Origin: Hygrophila difformis
Taxonomy: Eukaryota > Streptophyta > Magnoliopsida > Lamiales > Acanthaceae
DNA: 64,000 nucleotides
Assembly: GCA_030278955.1 (NCBI GenBank)
Contig: JAOANR010000009.1
Location: forward strand, 41,874,945 to 41,938,944
Direction of reading: 5' to 3'
Every line of letters starts with the position of its first letter. The stretch's first letter is position 1. Under the pieces are notes generated by a model. The model ran no database searches and had not been told where the DNA came from. It saw nothing but the letters and a program-made list of their open reading frames with translations. A program made the position numbers and the translations under genes. This document shows, piece by piece, positions 44,011 to 56,152 of this stretch.

Positions 44011-44506
44011 TCTACCCCCCTTAAGAATCAACTTCGTCCCCGAAGTTGCGCCCTCACTTCCTTTTGGGCTCAATTTAATGTTGGGGTATCTCCATCTACT
44101 TTCCTTAAGGATGAACGTCTTTCACAAGAAATTAATTCCATTCCTTTGAATGTGAATTAAATTTCTCGGGTGTTACATCCTCCCCCCCTTAGAAATCAAC
44201 TTCGTCCTCGAAGTTGGGCGTTAGCTCCTTGCGAGCTCGGACATTGTTTGGTTGCGTGATTATATTAATGTGTGTTGTTGAATTATTGTTCGATTGTTGA
44301 TTATTGTTTGATTATTGTTTGACTGAACCCAGAATTGAAATTTCCAAGTTGCCTACGTACCCTGTGAAGGGATCAAGTCATTACGTAGTTCAAAAAGAAT
44401 TTATTTGGGATACAAAATATTCGAGTTTCGGAATAAATGCTTATGCATTCTTACGGGGTATTACATCCTCCCCCCCTTAAGATTACAGTTATGTCCCCAT
44501 AACTGT
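44011..44506 (-). other. E5 3' region: three PPT/LTR-start modules in series
   Basis: On the minus strand three modules follow one another, each a hairpin, a purine tract and a TGTAAYACCC sequence. Module 1: hairpin 44,506-44,485 (loop GGGA), tract 44,480-44,466, LTR-start-like 44,464-44,455. Module 2: hairpin 44,216-44,197 (loop AGGA), tract ending 44,178, LTR-start-like 44,177-44,168. Module 3: hairpin 44,048-44,029 (loop GGGA), tract 44,024-44,013, true LTR at 44,009. Confidence 0.8.
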
Positions 44507-44556
44507 TGTTGGATCGGTTTGACTCAGGGTTGGGTAACGTCGTATGCAATCATTTC

Positions 44557-45321
44557 TCACTGAGCTGGCAAGTCCGCTTGGTCTACAGCATTCCATCGTC
44601 CTACAGCTCTTCCTTGATCTCCTTGTTGAGGGTTTGCCAAATCTAGCCTTTTCTCAATCATCTCCGCACGAACATTGCATTCTCTAATCATGTGGCCTTC
44701 TCCACCACATCTATAACAAGTCCCGCGTCTTGGGCATTCGCGCACCAGATGGGCTTGGTGGCACTGCGGGCAACGTGGTATGGATGCTTCATGGTTGCCA
44801 TCCCGACTGTTTGAGTTCTGTGGCTGGTCAGGTTTAATGGTCACTTCCTTTCTCTTGTTAATATTCTCTATCCGCGTTCGGCAGTCACGTAGCCGATGAC
44901 CAAATCGACCACACCGAAAGCACGCTCCGGGCTTAGGGCATCCCCTCGCATAATGTGGGTTACCACATTTTGGGCACGGTGGCGTATAGTCACCATGGTT
45001 GTAAACCATCCCTCTGTTTCTTCCACCGTTGCCTTGAGGTGGTCTATTCGGGCCTCCCCGAATATGGTTCATTCCTAAGTAGTTATCGGTTCTGTGGTCA
45101 CGTTTTCTCTTGCCTTGCCCTTGGTTGATTAGTGCATTCCCTAAGGCAACCACGGCTTCCTCTATAGCTCTTAATTGGTCACTTAAGTTCTTAGGCATGG
45201 AGGCTACTTCCCCTCCTTGATTGGTTGCACTAACGTCTTGCACTGGTTCATCGGGTTGTCGTAGCTCTTCATTGGTGTTGGGTGGGATGGGTGGATTGTT
45301 AGGTCTTCCTCTAGGTGCCAT
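44557..45321 (-). CDS. gag: E5 shortened Gag with four zinc knuckles
   Basis: 254 codons starting MAPRGRP, like E1 Gag. The N-terminal part (about 1-70) includes the AIEE..VALGNA..NQGQ segment shared with E1. The capsid-like domain of E1 is missing. The rest is nucleocapsid: a CX2CX3HX4C knuckle plus a CX2CX4HX4C knuckle near residues 114-145, and the same pair repeated near 182-213, so the zinc unit is duplicated. It stops just where the protease would begin in E1 (after the shared PAQ). It could bind RNA but should not form a particle alone. The frame is intact. Confidence 0.88.
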   Translation of the reverse strand: MAPRGRPNNPPIPPNTNEELRQPDEPVQDVSATNQGGEVASMPKNLSDQLRAIEEAVVALGNALINQGQGKRKRDHRTDNYLGMNHIRGGPNRPPQGNGGRNRGMVYNHGDYTPPCPKCGNPHYARGCPKPGACFRCGRFGHRLRDCRTRIENINKRKEVTIKPDQPQNSNSRDGNHEASIPRCPQCHQAHLVRECPRRGTCYRCGGEGHMIRECNVRAEMIEKRLDLANPQQGDQGRAVGRWNAVDQADLPAQ

Positions 45322-45864
45322 TTTCTGTTATAGAAGCACGCGAAGATGAGTTTCTAAGTGATCAAGATCTAGGACTAAGGCAAAGTTAGTCTTTAGCAAG
45401 CGCTCCTAAGTCAAGATCATGTCGAACACTAGAGTGAGACGGTTATGTATCACATACGATTCACAAAAAGTTAGTACAGATATTTATGTATGCATATGCA
45501 TATGTGATCCCCCCCAAAAAAAAATTTTATGCATGCCTTTATTTATCCATGGGTTTTAAAAATAAATTTATTCCATGGATAGATTAAAATAAGGATAAAA
45601 GGTTTGGGCCGCTATATTGGGCCGAAAGAAATAAATTATTTGGGCTTCAAAAAAAAAAAAAAAAAAAAAAAAATTGGGCTAAAAATTTGGGCCTTAACTT
45701 CAAAATAATAATTGGGATCTTTAAAATATATTATTAGTTTAGAAATGATAACTTTAAAAATAATAATACTTGAAAATAATAGTTTAAAAATATTCCGAGC
45801 TCTTTAAAATAGTAGTTTTAAAATATTCCGGGCTATGTAAAATAATAGCTTTAAAATATTCCGG
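45322..45864 (-). other. E5 leader with A tract and short repeats
   Basis: Noncoding. It contains a run of 25 A (45,649-45,673, plus strand) and, next to the primer site, three copies of a roughly 45 bp unit carrying TTAAAATATTCCG(A/G)GCT; the last one merges into the primer site. Confidence 0.8.
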
Positions 45865-45876
45865 GCTCTGATACCA
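45865..45876 (-). other. E5 primer binding site (tRNA-iMet)
   Basis: The minus strand reads TGGTATCAGAGC three bases after the LTR end at 45,880. Confidence 0.95.
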
Positions 45877-45879
45877 CTC

Positions 45880-48800
45880 TGTAACACCCCGGTTTTGGTA
45901 ACCCAGGCCGGGATGCCACCGCCACACCTCCCTAGCAAGACACGGTTTCTCCGAGCTCACTAAAGAGATGCAAGGCTATGGTTTTTCAGAATTTAAAATA
46001 TTCAAACAGCCCATTCATATATAATAATTCATCAAAGTTGCAGCGGAAATATAAATTGTGCAGCGGAAATAAAGTATGAGGGCCGACATGGCCAAAACAC
46101 GGGTTAAATAGTCCCGTTCATGCAAGTCGTAACTCAATGCAGGGATTTAAAATAGAGATTTCCCCTAATGTTCCCATGTATGCATATGACGATGCATATT
46201 CTTCGTACTCTGTAAGAAAAAGGAGATAAATGGTTTGGGTCAGCAAAAACGCGCTGAGTAAGTTAACACATAGCATGGGTTAGGGGTTTCAAAGCCTTTA
46301 ATTAATTTTAATAAAAACATTTCTTGTAGGTAATGATTTGCAAGGCATAACTAAATAAATACTTAAAAATATTAGATATTTTGTTCTCCCGTTACATAAC
46401 CATTTCAACAATATTTAATTTAGCCGGCAATCCGGCGGCCGCAGCCAATTTCAAAAGTATCATTTAGCCGGCAATCCGGCGGCCTCAGCCAATATCAATA
46501 GTATCATTTCTCAAAATATTTTTCGTTTCTTTTATAGTTCACCATTCACCAGGGCTCTTGTGACCGCAATCCTCATAACCAATATTTATAAATAACCATT
46601 CGCCAGGGCTCTTATGTCCACTGGCCGTTCGCTTGGGCTCTTATGTCCACAAGCCGTTTGGTCGACCATTCGCTAGGGCTCTTATGTCCACTAGCCGTTC
46701 GCTTGGGCTCTTATGTCCACAAGCCGTCTGGCCCATATTGATAATTTCAAACTTGGTCACAAATCCCCAATGTTTCAAAAGAATTCTTTTACAAAAATGT
46801 TTTCATTTGGTGTAACGGGATTTTTCAAAAGTATAGATATATCGTAATTCAACGTTTCGACCGTTTGTTTCGAATTTCAAAATCTCTTCGATTTAAAAAT
46901 CATTTGGCGTCACAGTTTGCGCCTTTTTGGTTTAAAAATCCATTTCTTAGGCGATTGATTTGAAATTTGTACAGTAGCTCAAAAACATCCCAACAAACAA
47001 CTTTCGTGTTTTAAGTTTTTCGGAAAAACGATGGGAAGCATGTCAAAAATCGAGTTTTGTACAGAATCATAAAGCTGTCAGGATTCAGGTTTGACAACGT
47101 TAAAAGATTCGACTTTTTATCATATCAAATGGACTCCAAAAATTCTGAAATTTTACAGAGACATACTAGACATGATTTCAAACAACTTTTGTTTAGATCA
47201 TGAAGATTGATTCGGACTAGAAATGATAGGAATAAGCTCATCAAGATCGGCTATGAAATCTGTCATCCTTTGACAATTCTTAAAAACGCATAATATGTCC
47301 GATACGATTTGGGGTATCAAGACTTGATGAAAATTTCTAAAATTTTTACACAATATAGCTCATGATCTTTGGATCAAAATCTTAGTTTTGAGTTTTCAGG
47401 TTTGAACACTCGAAGTAAGAGTTTTGCTCGTTGAGTTTGATTAAGAAATCTGTCAAGGTTTTTGACATCGGTTCTAACGCAGATCGGATCGGCTCGAGTT
47501 TGGAGGTTCAAATCTCAATGAAAAATTCTAAAAATTTGCAGAAATATTCTAAACTCATAGATCTACAATTCTTATGTTCAACTCCAATCCTAGATCGGCC
47601 TAGATCCAAGGTCAAAATGGCTAATAAGATTGAGAGTGAAATCTGTCCAAGTTGTAAGATCCAGATTTGATACTCTTCGGTTTTGGGTTGGTTTCAGGTT
47701 TCAAAACATCATGAAAAATTCTAAAATTTTTACAGGAGCTAGACCAAAGTCTTAGCAACACTTTTCATGTTTTGAGTTTTCTTGTTTGAGCAGCTTTAGA
47801 GGTTCGAAAAATTCATACAAAAACGCTGCGTTGAGGGTTTCTCTTGTTGACAGATTTTTATTAATTTTCTTGAGTTGAATCTCTATGTTTGGTTGCATTT
47901 TAAGTCACCCAAAACCATAGTAAGGTTAACTTACAGTGGGGATGATGTCTAGGAAGTCACGGGGTCGTCCGGAATCCACGGGATGTCACGAACGAATCTC
48001 TTCCACCCGATTTATTCTTCCCTTGGCTCCGATTTGTGTTTGAATAAGAAGATTCGTAAGTTAGGATGATGTTTATGATCTTAAAACCATATGGAAACTT
48101 GAATAACATCTTACCAACAATCCAAAGCCTGAAATCCTTGATCTACACACTTCCTTGGTTGGATTTGGTTGCCGGAAACTCGTCGGAAAGTCGCCGGAAG
48201 AGTGTTTGGCTTTTGGGAGAGTTTTTGGAGAGTTTGGGGTGAATGATTGATGAAATGGCTGACAAAAGGGGATAGGATTGATTACATAACGTCCAAAAAG
48301 ATGCCTCTCTCGTGAAAGATCAGATTCCCAACCTTGGGCCCCGAAAATTGGCGAGAAAGTCGCCAAAACGCGACAAACGCTGATGCTGTCATGGCCGCGC
48401 GGGGTTGGGGCGGTTTTTAGCCAAAACCCGCGCCGGGTGCGCGCCACTCTCGCCTGGACTTCGGTCCGGGCGGGGTCGTGCGATCCGTCGTGCTTTTCCT
48501 CCTCTCTTTCGGACTTCTATCCTCCTACGTTTTCGGGCTCGATTTTTCGGGTCCTTCTCGGGTCATAAATCCTTATCTTAAGTTTATCTTGACTCAAATG
48601 AATTTCATGTTTGAGATCTTAAGTCCGTCGGTCTTGGGTTCGTCGACTTCCAATTCGTCGTCTTTTGATTCCCGTGCAATAACTTGTTTCATTAAATTTT
48701 TTTCCGACTTCACGGGTTCTTGGAATTAAAATTCTTTTCCTTCATGAACTTAATTCCAAATTTTGTTACTCAATTCATGGAATGTCTTCGGGCTTCCTTT

Positions 48801-48957
48801 CCCTCTTTTATTCCATTTTGAATTTAAATCTATCGGCGTTTCCTATCCGAGCAATAATTTATTGTGATAAATTATTTTCTTCTTCTCGGAAATATTTCAA
48901 CATTGATCGGAATAAATTTTATTTCTTCGGACATTGATAAAAATTCGGGGTATTACA
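45880..48957 (-). repeat. E5 5' LTR (right copy)
   Basis: 3,078 bp, equal to the left copy apart from a 20 bp extra segment near 46,045-46,066 (a GCAGCGGAAATA duplication) and a few substitutions. Candidate intron: 47,934 down to 46,210. Confidence 0.93.
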
Positions 48958-50634
48958 TGATTATTATATATGTTTAGATTAATTGGGTGATCTTTCAAGT
49001 GTTCTAGTATGAGAATACTTCAATGCTTGAAAGTTTGGAATATTGATGTGGATTAGTCCTTATTATTTGGCCTTGTTGAATTATTTTAGAATTACCCAAT
49101 TCTATGTTGGTAAACATAGAATGTGATTGTTGGATGGTTGGTTATGCGGGCATGAATAAGGTGTTTGGAGGTTGAAGTTGGTTTGGTGAGAGGATGGGAT
49201 GATGGTGTTGATGTTGTATATATTATTTTAATTCTTATGATTATATTTTATATAGGGAACAACTGTGAAGACATTGGACGGGTGCAGACATAAAGGAAGC
49301 TTTGAAGATTTATGATAAAGGCAAGGGTTAGAATAGCACATTAGATAGGGGTTAGGTATTAGAATTAGAAATAGGCTATTATATTAGTCTATGTTGCCTT
49401 AGTATTGGGAACTCTCGTGTGTACGGATTCCCTGCGTATAATGAGGATGCCTTGGAATTAGGCTAGAACTATTTGTGGATATCTCACTGACTATTATGCT
49501 CATAATCTGGAACTTAGTTTGCGATTAAAAAAGATCTACCATGCCTTAGTTTAGGATGGAATCTTGCGTTGCTTCTATTTTTATGTTATGAGTTGAGTGT
49601 CGATACGTGGGACTTGACACACCCTTGATTGTACTTAACTCATGGAGAGTTGCTATTTATGTATTTTTACTCGTGGAGAGTTGTTTATAATGTTTTTATG
49701 CTATTGATTTGTAATCTGAGCATGCATATGAATGTGAATTTATAAATGCCTCTAGAAGTGATTTCTGGGCATTGGGCTTGTGTGAGCGAGATGCTCTAAG
49801 CCAGACCCGCTTGTCCGTAAGCCACTTACTTCAGCTGTTGTGTCCGCGGCGGGCGCACTGTAGGCATATTCTCCGACCATTAAGGGGAGTGGACCCTTAT
49901 TTGGTGAGGAATGCCGGCCATGGTAATTAGGATGCGCACTAGACATCTTCTGTGTTGCATTAGGGTAGATAGACACTATAGGTCATAACATTTCATCTCA
50001 TCATTCATCATGCATCTTTTATTGCAGTGGTTGAAGCATCGGTATGGGACGGTGTGATGTTTATTTCCGTATTTATTTATGTCTTTAATTATTGCCATTA
50101 TTATTATTGTTATTATTTCAGCATAGTATTATTGTTAAAGTACCCCATTTCCCCTGCTATATCTATTCCTTGCCAGTACGTTGTACTGACACCTTGTTGT
50201 TATCTGTTTTATAGATCTTCCTACGGATAGCGCAGAGCACGATGGTGGGGGTTCGGGTTGAGCGGACTAGCTAGGCTGCATTTCTTATACTTATTGTTTA
50301 TAATATATATTACATGCTCTTGCCTGATCTTTGATGAGACTATTTGTTGTTTCTTAAATGTGATCGGACTCACATATGATTCATCTATTGTGTATTTCTG
50401 GTATTGGAGTTGTGAGTATGTCGTTATAATATTTCAGGGCTTGTCACCCGGATATGCCATGTACTGTTCCTGGGGTATGTGCTGCTTTTGTTGGCATTTA
50501 TTTTATTGTGATACAGGTTTTTATTTATACCTCGCTTCGTATTGGCTATCTAAGCTGAGTGATCGACAGTTTAGAATAGTTAATACGGCGGTGACGTCAC
50601 GAAAAATGTTTTAATAATTTCGGGGCGTTACAGT

Positions 50635-50646
50635 TGGTATCAGAGC
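50635..50646 (+). other. E4 primer binding site (tRNA-iMet)
   Basis: TGGTATCAGAGC, two bases after the LTR end at 50,632. Confidence 0.95.
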
Positions 50647-53408
50647 CAGGTTTGCTCTATTATGTGCTTAAAACTTGATAAAAGCATGTGTGAGGTGTGC
50701 GGGGATTGCATATAGGATAGATATGCATTGTCATATGCTAGTTACATTTATTCTTATGTTGTGGTAGTCTGTTTATTATATTGCACACCTTGTGGATTCG
50801 AGTCATAGTTTGGGAAATAACTATGGGCGGATAATAAGGATATCCTACAGAGATCTACACTTAAAATTCTGTTAGCAACTTGTTTAGAAGTTGTTGAATA
50901 ATTATTTCTGTTATTACTATTGTTTGCTTGTTAGCTTATTGTGTTGTGATAATGCATGGGATCCATGTTTAAGGTAAATTGCAGGTATTGAACAACGGGA
51001 CACGCACATCCATGCCAGTGGATATGTGATGATGATCCATTGTCGACAGACGATTAGCACATCAGGAGAATAATATCTCAGACATCTTTAAATCTTAAAG
51101 ATGTATATGGTAACTCATCCGATTGTAGCAATTGACGGATTTAAGATGACATTTAACTCGAGACATCGAATTGAATATACCGCTGACATCGAATTGAGTA
51201 TACCGCATAGAGTAACTGGAGGTGTTGATGCGAGATAATGACGGAAGGCGCAATGCTTGTAATGTTGATATATATTTAGTTATTTATTGGATATGCTTTC
51301 TTTCTCAATCCTTTCATTTCATTTTCTTAATTATGAGAAAGTGAATATCTCTACTATTTTCATTGCTTCTTTTGAAGATCCTACTGTGTATGTTTTCGTA
51401 CCAGTCTTCTCTCAGAGTTAACTCTCTTATTGGGACATGTAATGCCAATCTCTAATGAGGCCATCTGAAATGGTCCTCATTGATACTCTATCAGCATTGA
51501 TATTTTCGGCCACTTCATAATTTAATGGTTCGAATTATCCGCTATCTACACTGGTATGTTATCATTGCCTTAATTAAACTTTCAAACTTTTCTATCGTTC
51601 TCAGAAATTACATGAGAACATTGCCACTGACTTCCTTACATCTTTGGGAAGTTTCTTGAGTATCTGTACGAGTCAGCTTTTTCCTCTTATCTAGAATTCA
51701 TTGTTTTTAAATTTGTACTGCTACTTACTTTTCATTCGGAGTAGGGTCGTTGCGTAAAGGGCATTATGTTAGTGCCTTCTATTCTCTACTGATCTACTAT
51801 CCCTATAATAGATTGGAGCCTCTACCAATCATCATGATTTCTTCTGCTAATCCGAGTCATCTCGTAATTGCTTCACTTATTTAATTATATTTGCTCCGTT
51901 ACAAAATGACTTCCGTCTCAGTATCCTTACTTCCGCAAACAACGATTTTAGTTGTTCGCATCCTTTCCACTTATATCGGAAGATCTTGACTCCCGATATA
52001 ATTCAGAATTTACCATACTCTTGGTAATTTGATCTCACCTTCTTCTTGGTGTCGGAATTTGTTCGTTCTTTTTGTGATGTGGATTATCCCAAGATGAGGA
52101 ATCCTATGGAACTGTTGAGATAACACTGCACCGTGTGCAATTGCCATAGAGGGGATGTAGCAAAACATTCAACAGTGCGAACTTGGGAGCGACTGATTCA
52201 AGATGTAAATGGACTATTCGGAGCAGAACTCAGTCCTAACACAATCCAAATAAATTCTCGGGGAATGATTAACTGTTTTAAACAGTTAGGAATTGTGTAA
52301 TAAATCATCGGAATGAGGTGGAACCTCAGAATGCCATCAAGACTAACACTACGAACCATAAATGGAGATGGCTCCCGGGGTAAAATTCACTGAAGTTGGG
52401 AGCGGTACGCATGGAAATTGTGTGGATTGTATTAAATTTCCAACGTTTCAATGAGGAAATATAATACTAGCGAGAGAAACTGTTGGACGAGATGCCGTGA
52501 GACACAGAGCTTAAGGCCAACATATGAATGCACATCAGAAATCTTGATGCAGGATATGAAAAGCGTGAGAAGGAACACGAAAGGAGCTTGAGACTCGTGT
52601 GTTACCAACGGGTGATGAGCTCATTTAAATGTGATATATCTACTTGATCTGTCGAAAGTTGATGGAGATCTAGATGAAAAGGCTACCGCTTGAGATGGAA
52701 TGCCGGATTTAATCTGGATTTTAATGACTGGCTACGAGTTTGTGTATTGGGTTCTGGCATAAATGGGAGAAACATCTAATGATGTTAGATTTCTCGTACA
52801 AAAGTCATCAACGTTCAATTGTCAGATTAGCATTATCTAAGAGCAAATTGAAAAGAAGGTAAAGAATCCTTCATCAAGTAAGTGGTCCTTCGAAACAAGA
52901 AGAGTTGAGTACAAAACTCTTCAAGAGAAAACTAGAAGAGATATAATGGGATGGTGCAGTAAGAACAAGCTTCTGTTTGTATGAAAATACGTGAAACGAG
53001 GCAAATTGGAAATGAAGGTAAACTGAACTTCAGACAGTGAGCCATTCTGAAACGTGAAGACGATTGGGAAAGATCTACGATGTAAATCCTCAGTTGAGGA
53101 CACCACTGCATTTGATGGGACCTATATATATATCTCAAGTGAGAAAAGCGATATACGACTCGAAAAGAATCATGCAAGTTAGTGGGGTGAAGCGGGACAA
53201 GAAAAGTCAAACATAGCCAGCCAAACGATCAATCGAATTAGAGATGAAGTATTTCGGTAGGAGGCGCTCTAGGTGGCGACAGAGATATAGTCCCATGATG
53301 GGGTCGAAGATACAATTCACGGAACCAAATGAAGCATGTGAGAAAGGTGATCATAGTAGGATCTCACTCCAACTCGGTGATGATAATCTTCTGGTTCATA
53401 CCCTTATT
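50647..53408 (+). other. E4 interior, noncoding
   Basis: About 2.8 kb without a frame longer than roughly 90 codons and without retroviral motifs that I can recognise. It may be heavily decayed or captured DNA. A duplicated GACATCGAATTGA phrase occurs near 51,165-51,200. Confidence 0.7.
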
Positions 53409-53443
53409 TCATTCGCGGACGAATGATCCTAAGAGGGAGGGAA
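53409..53443 (+). other. E4 polypurine tract with upstream hairpin
   Basis: Hairpin with arms TCATTCG and CGAATGA and loop CGGA (53,409-53,426), then AAGAGGGAGGGAA (53,431-53,443) and the LTR. The arms differ from those of E1 and E5 yet pair perfectly. Confidence 0.85.
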
Positions 53444-56152
53444 TGTAACATCCCGGATAATTATTTCATAATTAAATTAATTAATTGTGATTAATTATTT
53501 AAATTGGACTCAATTACTTATAAATGGTGTTTGGGGAATTATGGTAGAAGCCCAACCATAAGTAAGAGGAACAAGAGAGCACAATCCAATAATAAAGAAA
53601 GAATGTAGTATTTGAATTATGTGTGGGTCAAGGTGCAAATTAATAATTGCTATGAGGTCCCTTGACCTTAAATTGGGGAAAGTAAAGATTTATCTTCATT
53701 CTTCCCTCTTTCCCGTCACTTAGAAGAGGCAAGAAACTAGGGCATGGAGATGGGAAAATCACGAGGAGGGAGAGGACGAGAGAGAGAACAGACTGGAAGC
53801 TTGAGGAGAAGAAGATTTCAACACTGAGGTAAGAAGTCTCATCCCTTTCATTCTCGTTTCTTGGATTTATGGATTTGGGGGAGAATCGGGTTTCACTCAT
53901 TTGGGGAGGAGAAGCTTGATTGCTCACCGGAGAAGAAGGGGAAGTGCGGTGGTGGAGCGACGACGGAGGGGGGACGGAGCTCGCCTTCCGGCGAGCCGTG
54001 GCCGGAATGGGGCAGTGCGCGGAGGCGCGCTGCTGTGCAGCGGCAAAATCGCCGCTGCTGCTGGCGGTTTCCGGCGGCGACGCGCCGGCGGCGTGGTGGT
54101 GGCAGTGCAGTGGCTGTGGTGGTGGCATTGGATCCTCCCTTGTCCTTGTCTATTTCTATGATGTTTGTAATTGTGGAGTTTGAAATTGGGTGATTTTGTA
54201 TTTTTATTGTGCTATTTAGATTTCATGTTCTTGTGTGGTTAATTGTTTGAGTAGTGCTAATTGCTCATGTTATATGATAGCTTGTATGAATTAATTGATA
54301 GATTGGTTCTTGATTATCCATATTTGGATTTTGAAATGTTAAAGTTGGGAGGTTGAGGTAATCTTGAATATGTGATTTGGATATTATGGAAAGATTGTGA
54401 ATTGGTTGCATATATGTTAAATTAGACTTTAAATACGGAGTTAGCGTTAGGCATTTTGAATGTGTAGTTCTTTAGACTTGATTATTATATATGTTTAGAT
54501 TAATTGGGTGATCTTTCAAGTGTTCTAGTATGAGAATACTTTAATGCTTGAAAGTTTGGAATATTGATGTGGATTAGTCCTTATTATTTGGCCTTGTTGA
54601 ATTATTTTAGAATTACCCAATTCTATGTTGGTAAACATAGAATGTGATTGTTGGATGGTTGGTTATGCGGGCATGAATAAGGTGTTTCGAGGTTGATGTT
54701 GGTTTGGTGAGAGGATGGGATGATGGTGTTGATGTTGTATATATTATTTTAATTCTTATGATTATATTTTATATAGGGAACAACTGTGAAGACATTGGGC
54801 GGGTGCAGACATAAAGGAAGCTTTGAAGATTTATGATAAAAGCAAGGGTTAGAATAGCACATTAGATAGGGGTTAGGTATTATAATAAGAAATAGGCTAT
54901 TATATTAGTCTATGTTGCCTTAGTATTGGGAACTCTCGTGTGTACGGATTCCCTGCGTATAATGAGGATGCCTTGGAATTAGGCTAGAACTATTTGTGAA
55001 TATCTCACTGACTATTATGCTCATAATCTGGAACTTAGTCTGCGATTAAAAAAGATCTACCATGCCTTAGTTTAGGATGGAATCTTGCGTTGCTTCTATT
55101 TTTATGTTATGAGTTGAGTGTCGATACGTGGGACTTGACACACCCTTGATTGTACTTAACTCGTGGAGAGTTGCTATTTATGTATTATACTCGTGGAGAG
55201 TTGTTTATAATGTTGTTATGCTATTGATTTGTAATCTGAGCATGCATATGACTGTGAATTTCTAAATGCCTCTAGAAGTGATTTCTGGGCATTGGGCTTG
55301 TGTGAGCGAGATGCTCTAAGCCAGACCCGCTAGTCCGTAAGCCACTTACTTCAGCTGTTGTGTCCGCGGCGGGGGCACTGTAGGCATATTCTCCGACCAT
55401 TAAGGGGAGTGGACCCTTATTTGGTGAGGAATGCCGGCCATGGTAATTAGGATGCGCGCTAGACATCTTCTGTGTTGCATTAGGGTAGATAGACACTATA
55501 GGTCATAACATTTCATCTCATCATTCATCATGCATCTTTTATTGCAGTGCTTGAAGCACCGGTATGGGACGGTGTGATGTTTATTTCCGTATTTATTTAT
55601 GTCTTTAATTATTGCCATTATTATTACTGTTTTTATTTTAGCATAGTATTATTGTTAAAGTACTCCATTTCCCCTGCAATATCTATCACTTGCCAGTACG
55701 TTGTACTGACACCTTGTTGTTGTCTGTTTTATAGATCCTCCTACGGATAGCGCAGAGCATGATGGTGGGGGTTCGGGTTGAGCGGACTAGCTAGGCTGCA
55801 TTTCTTATACTTATTGTTTATAATATATATTACATGCTCTTGCCTGATCTTTGATGAGACTATTTGTTGTTTCTTAAATGTGATCGGACTCACATATGAT
55901 TCATCTATTGTGTATTTCTGGTATTGGAGTTGTGAGTATGTCGTTATAATATTTCAGGGCTTGTCATCCGGATATGCCATGTACTGTTCCTGGGGTATGT
56001 ACTGCTTTTGTTGGCATTTATTTTATTGTGATACAGGTTTTTATTTATACCTCGCTTTGTATTGGCTATCTAAGCTGAGTGATCGACAGTTTAGAATAGT
56101 TAATACGGCGGTGACGTCACGAAAAATGTTTTAAAAATTTCGGGGCGTTACA
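53444..56152 (+). repeat. E4 3' LTR
   Basis: Uninterrupted LTR of 2,709 bp. TATAAAT at 53,519-53,525. Candidate intron signals: GAG|GTAAGA at 53,829 and a TTTTATATAG acceptor ending at 54,776. It shows the original sequence at the E5 target site (near 54,480). Confidence 0.94.

Larger units (their letters stand above)
40952..48957 (-). mobile_element. E5: gag-only chromovirus derivative (TR-GAG-like)
   Basis: LTRs at 40,952-44,009 and 45,880-48,957 are flanked by TGATT (40,947-40,951 and 48,958-48,962). Orientation is minus: the primer site is at 45,876-45,865 and the purine tract at 44,024-44,011. The interior of 1.87 kb holds one ORF for a shortened Gag. Its 3' part resumes at the last codons of a pol like that of E1. 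By eye the LTRs differ at about six positions plus one 20 bp indel, so this is the youngest insertion in the window. It must rely on an autonomous relative. Confidence 0.93.
39912..50632 (+). repeat. E4 5' LTR, interrupted by E5
   Basis: The two parts, 39,912-40,951 and 48,958-50,632, together match the 3' LTR at 53,444-56,152. TATAAAT lies at 39,987-39,993. A GC-rich stretch at about 40,380-40,600 contains overlapping Arg/Ala/Pro-rich frames without family resemblance. A donor-like GAG|GTAAGA lies at 40,297. Confidence 0.93.
39912..56152 (+). mobile_element. E4: noncoding chromovirus-like LTR element, with E5 nested in its 5' LTR
   Basis: LTRs start TGTAACATCCCGG and end GGGGCGTTACA. Flanks repeat TTCTT (39,907-39,911 and 56,153-56,157). 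A tRNA-iMet primer site follows the 5' LTR and AAGAGGGAGGG precedes the 3' LTR. After removing E5 the element is about 8.2 kb with a 2.8 kb interior lacking recognisable gag or pol. It is nonautonomous, in the manner of large retrotransposon derivatives. Confidence 0.93.
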
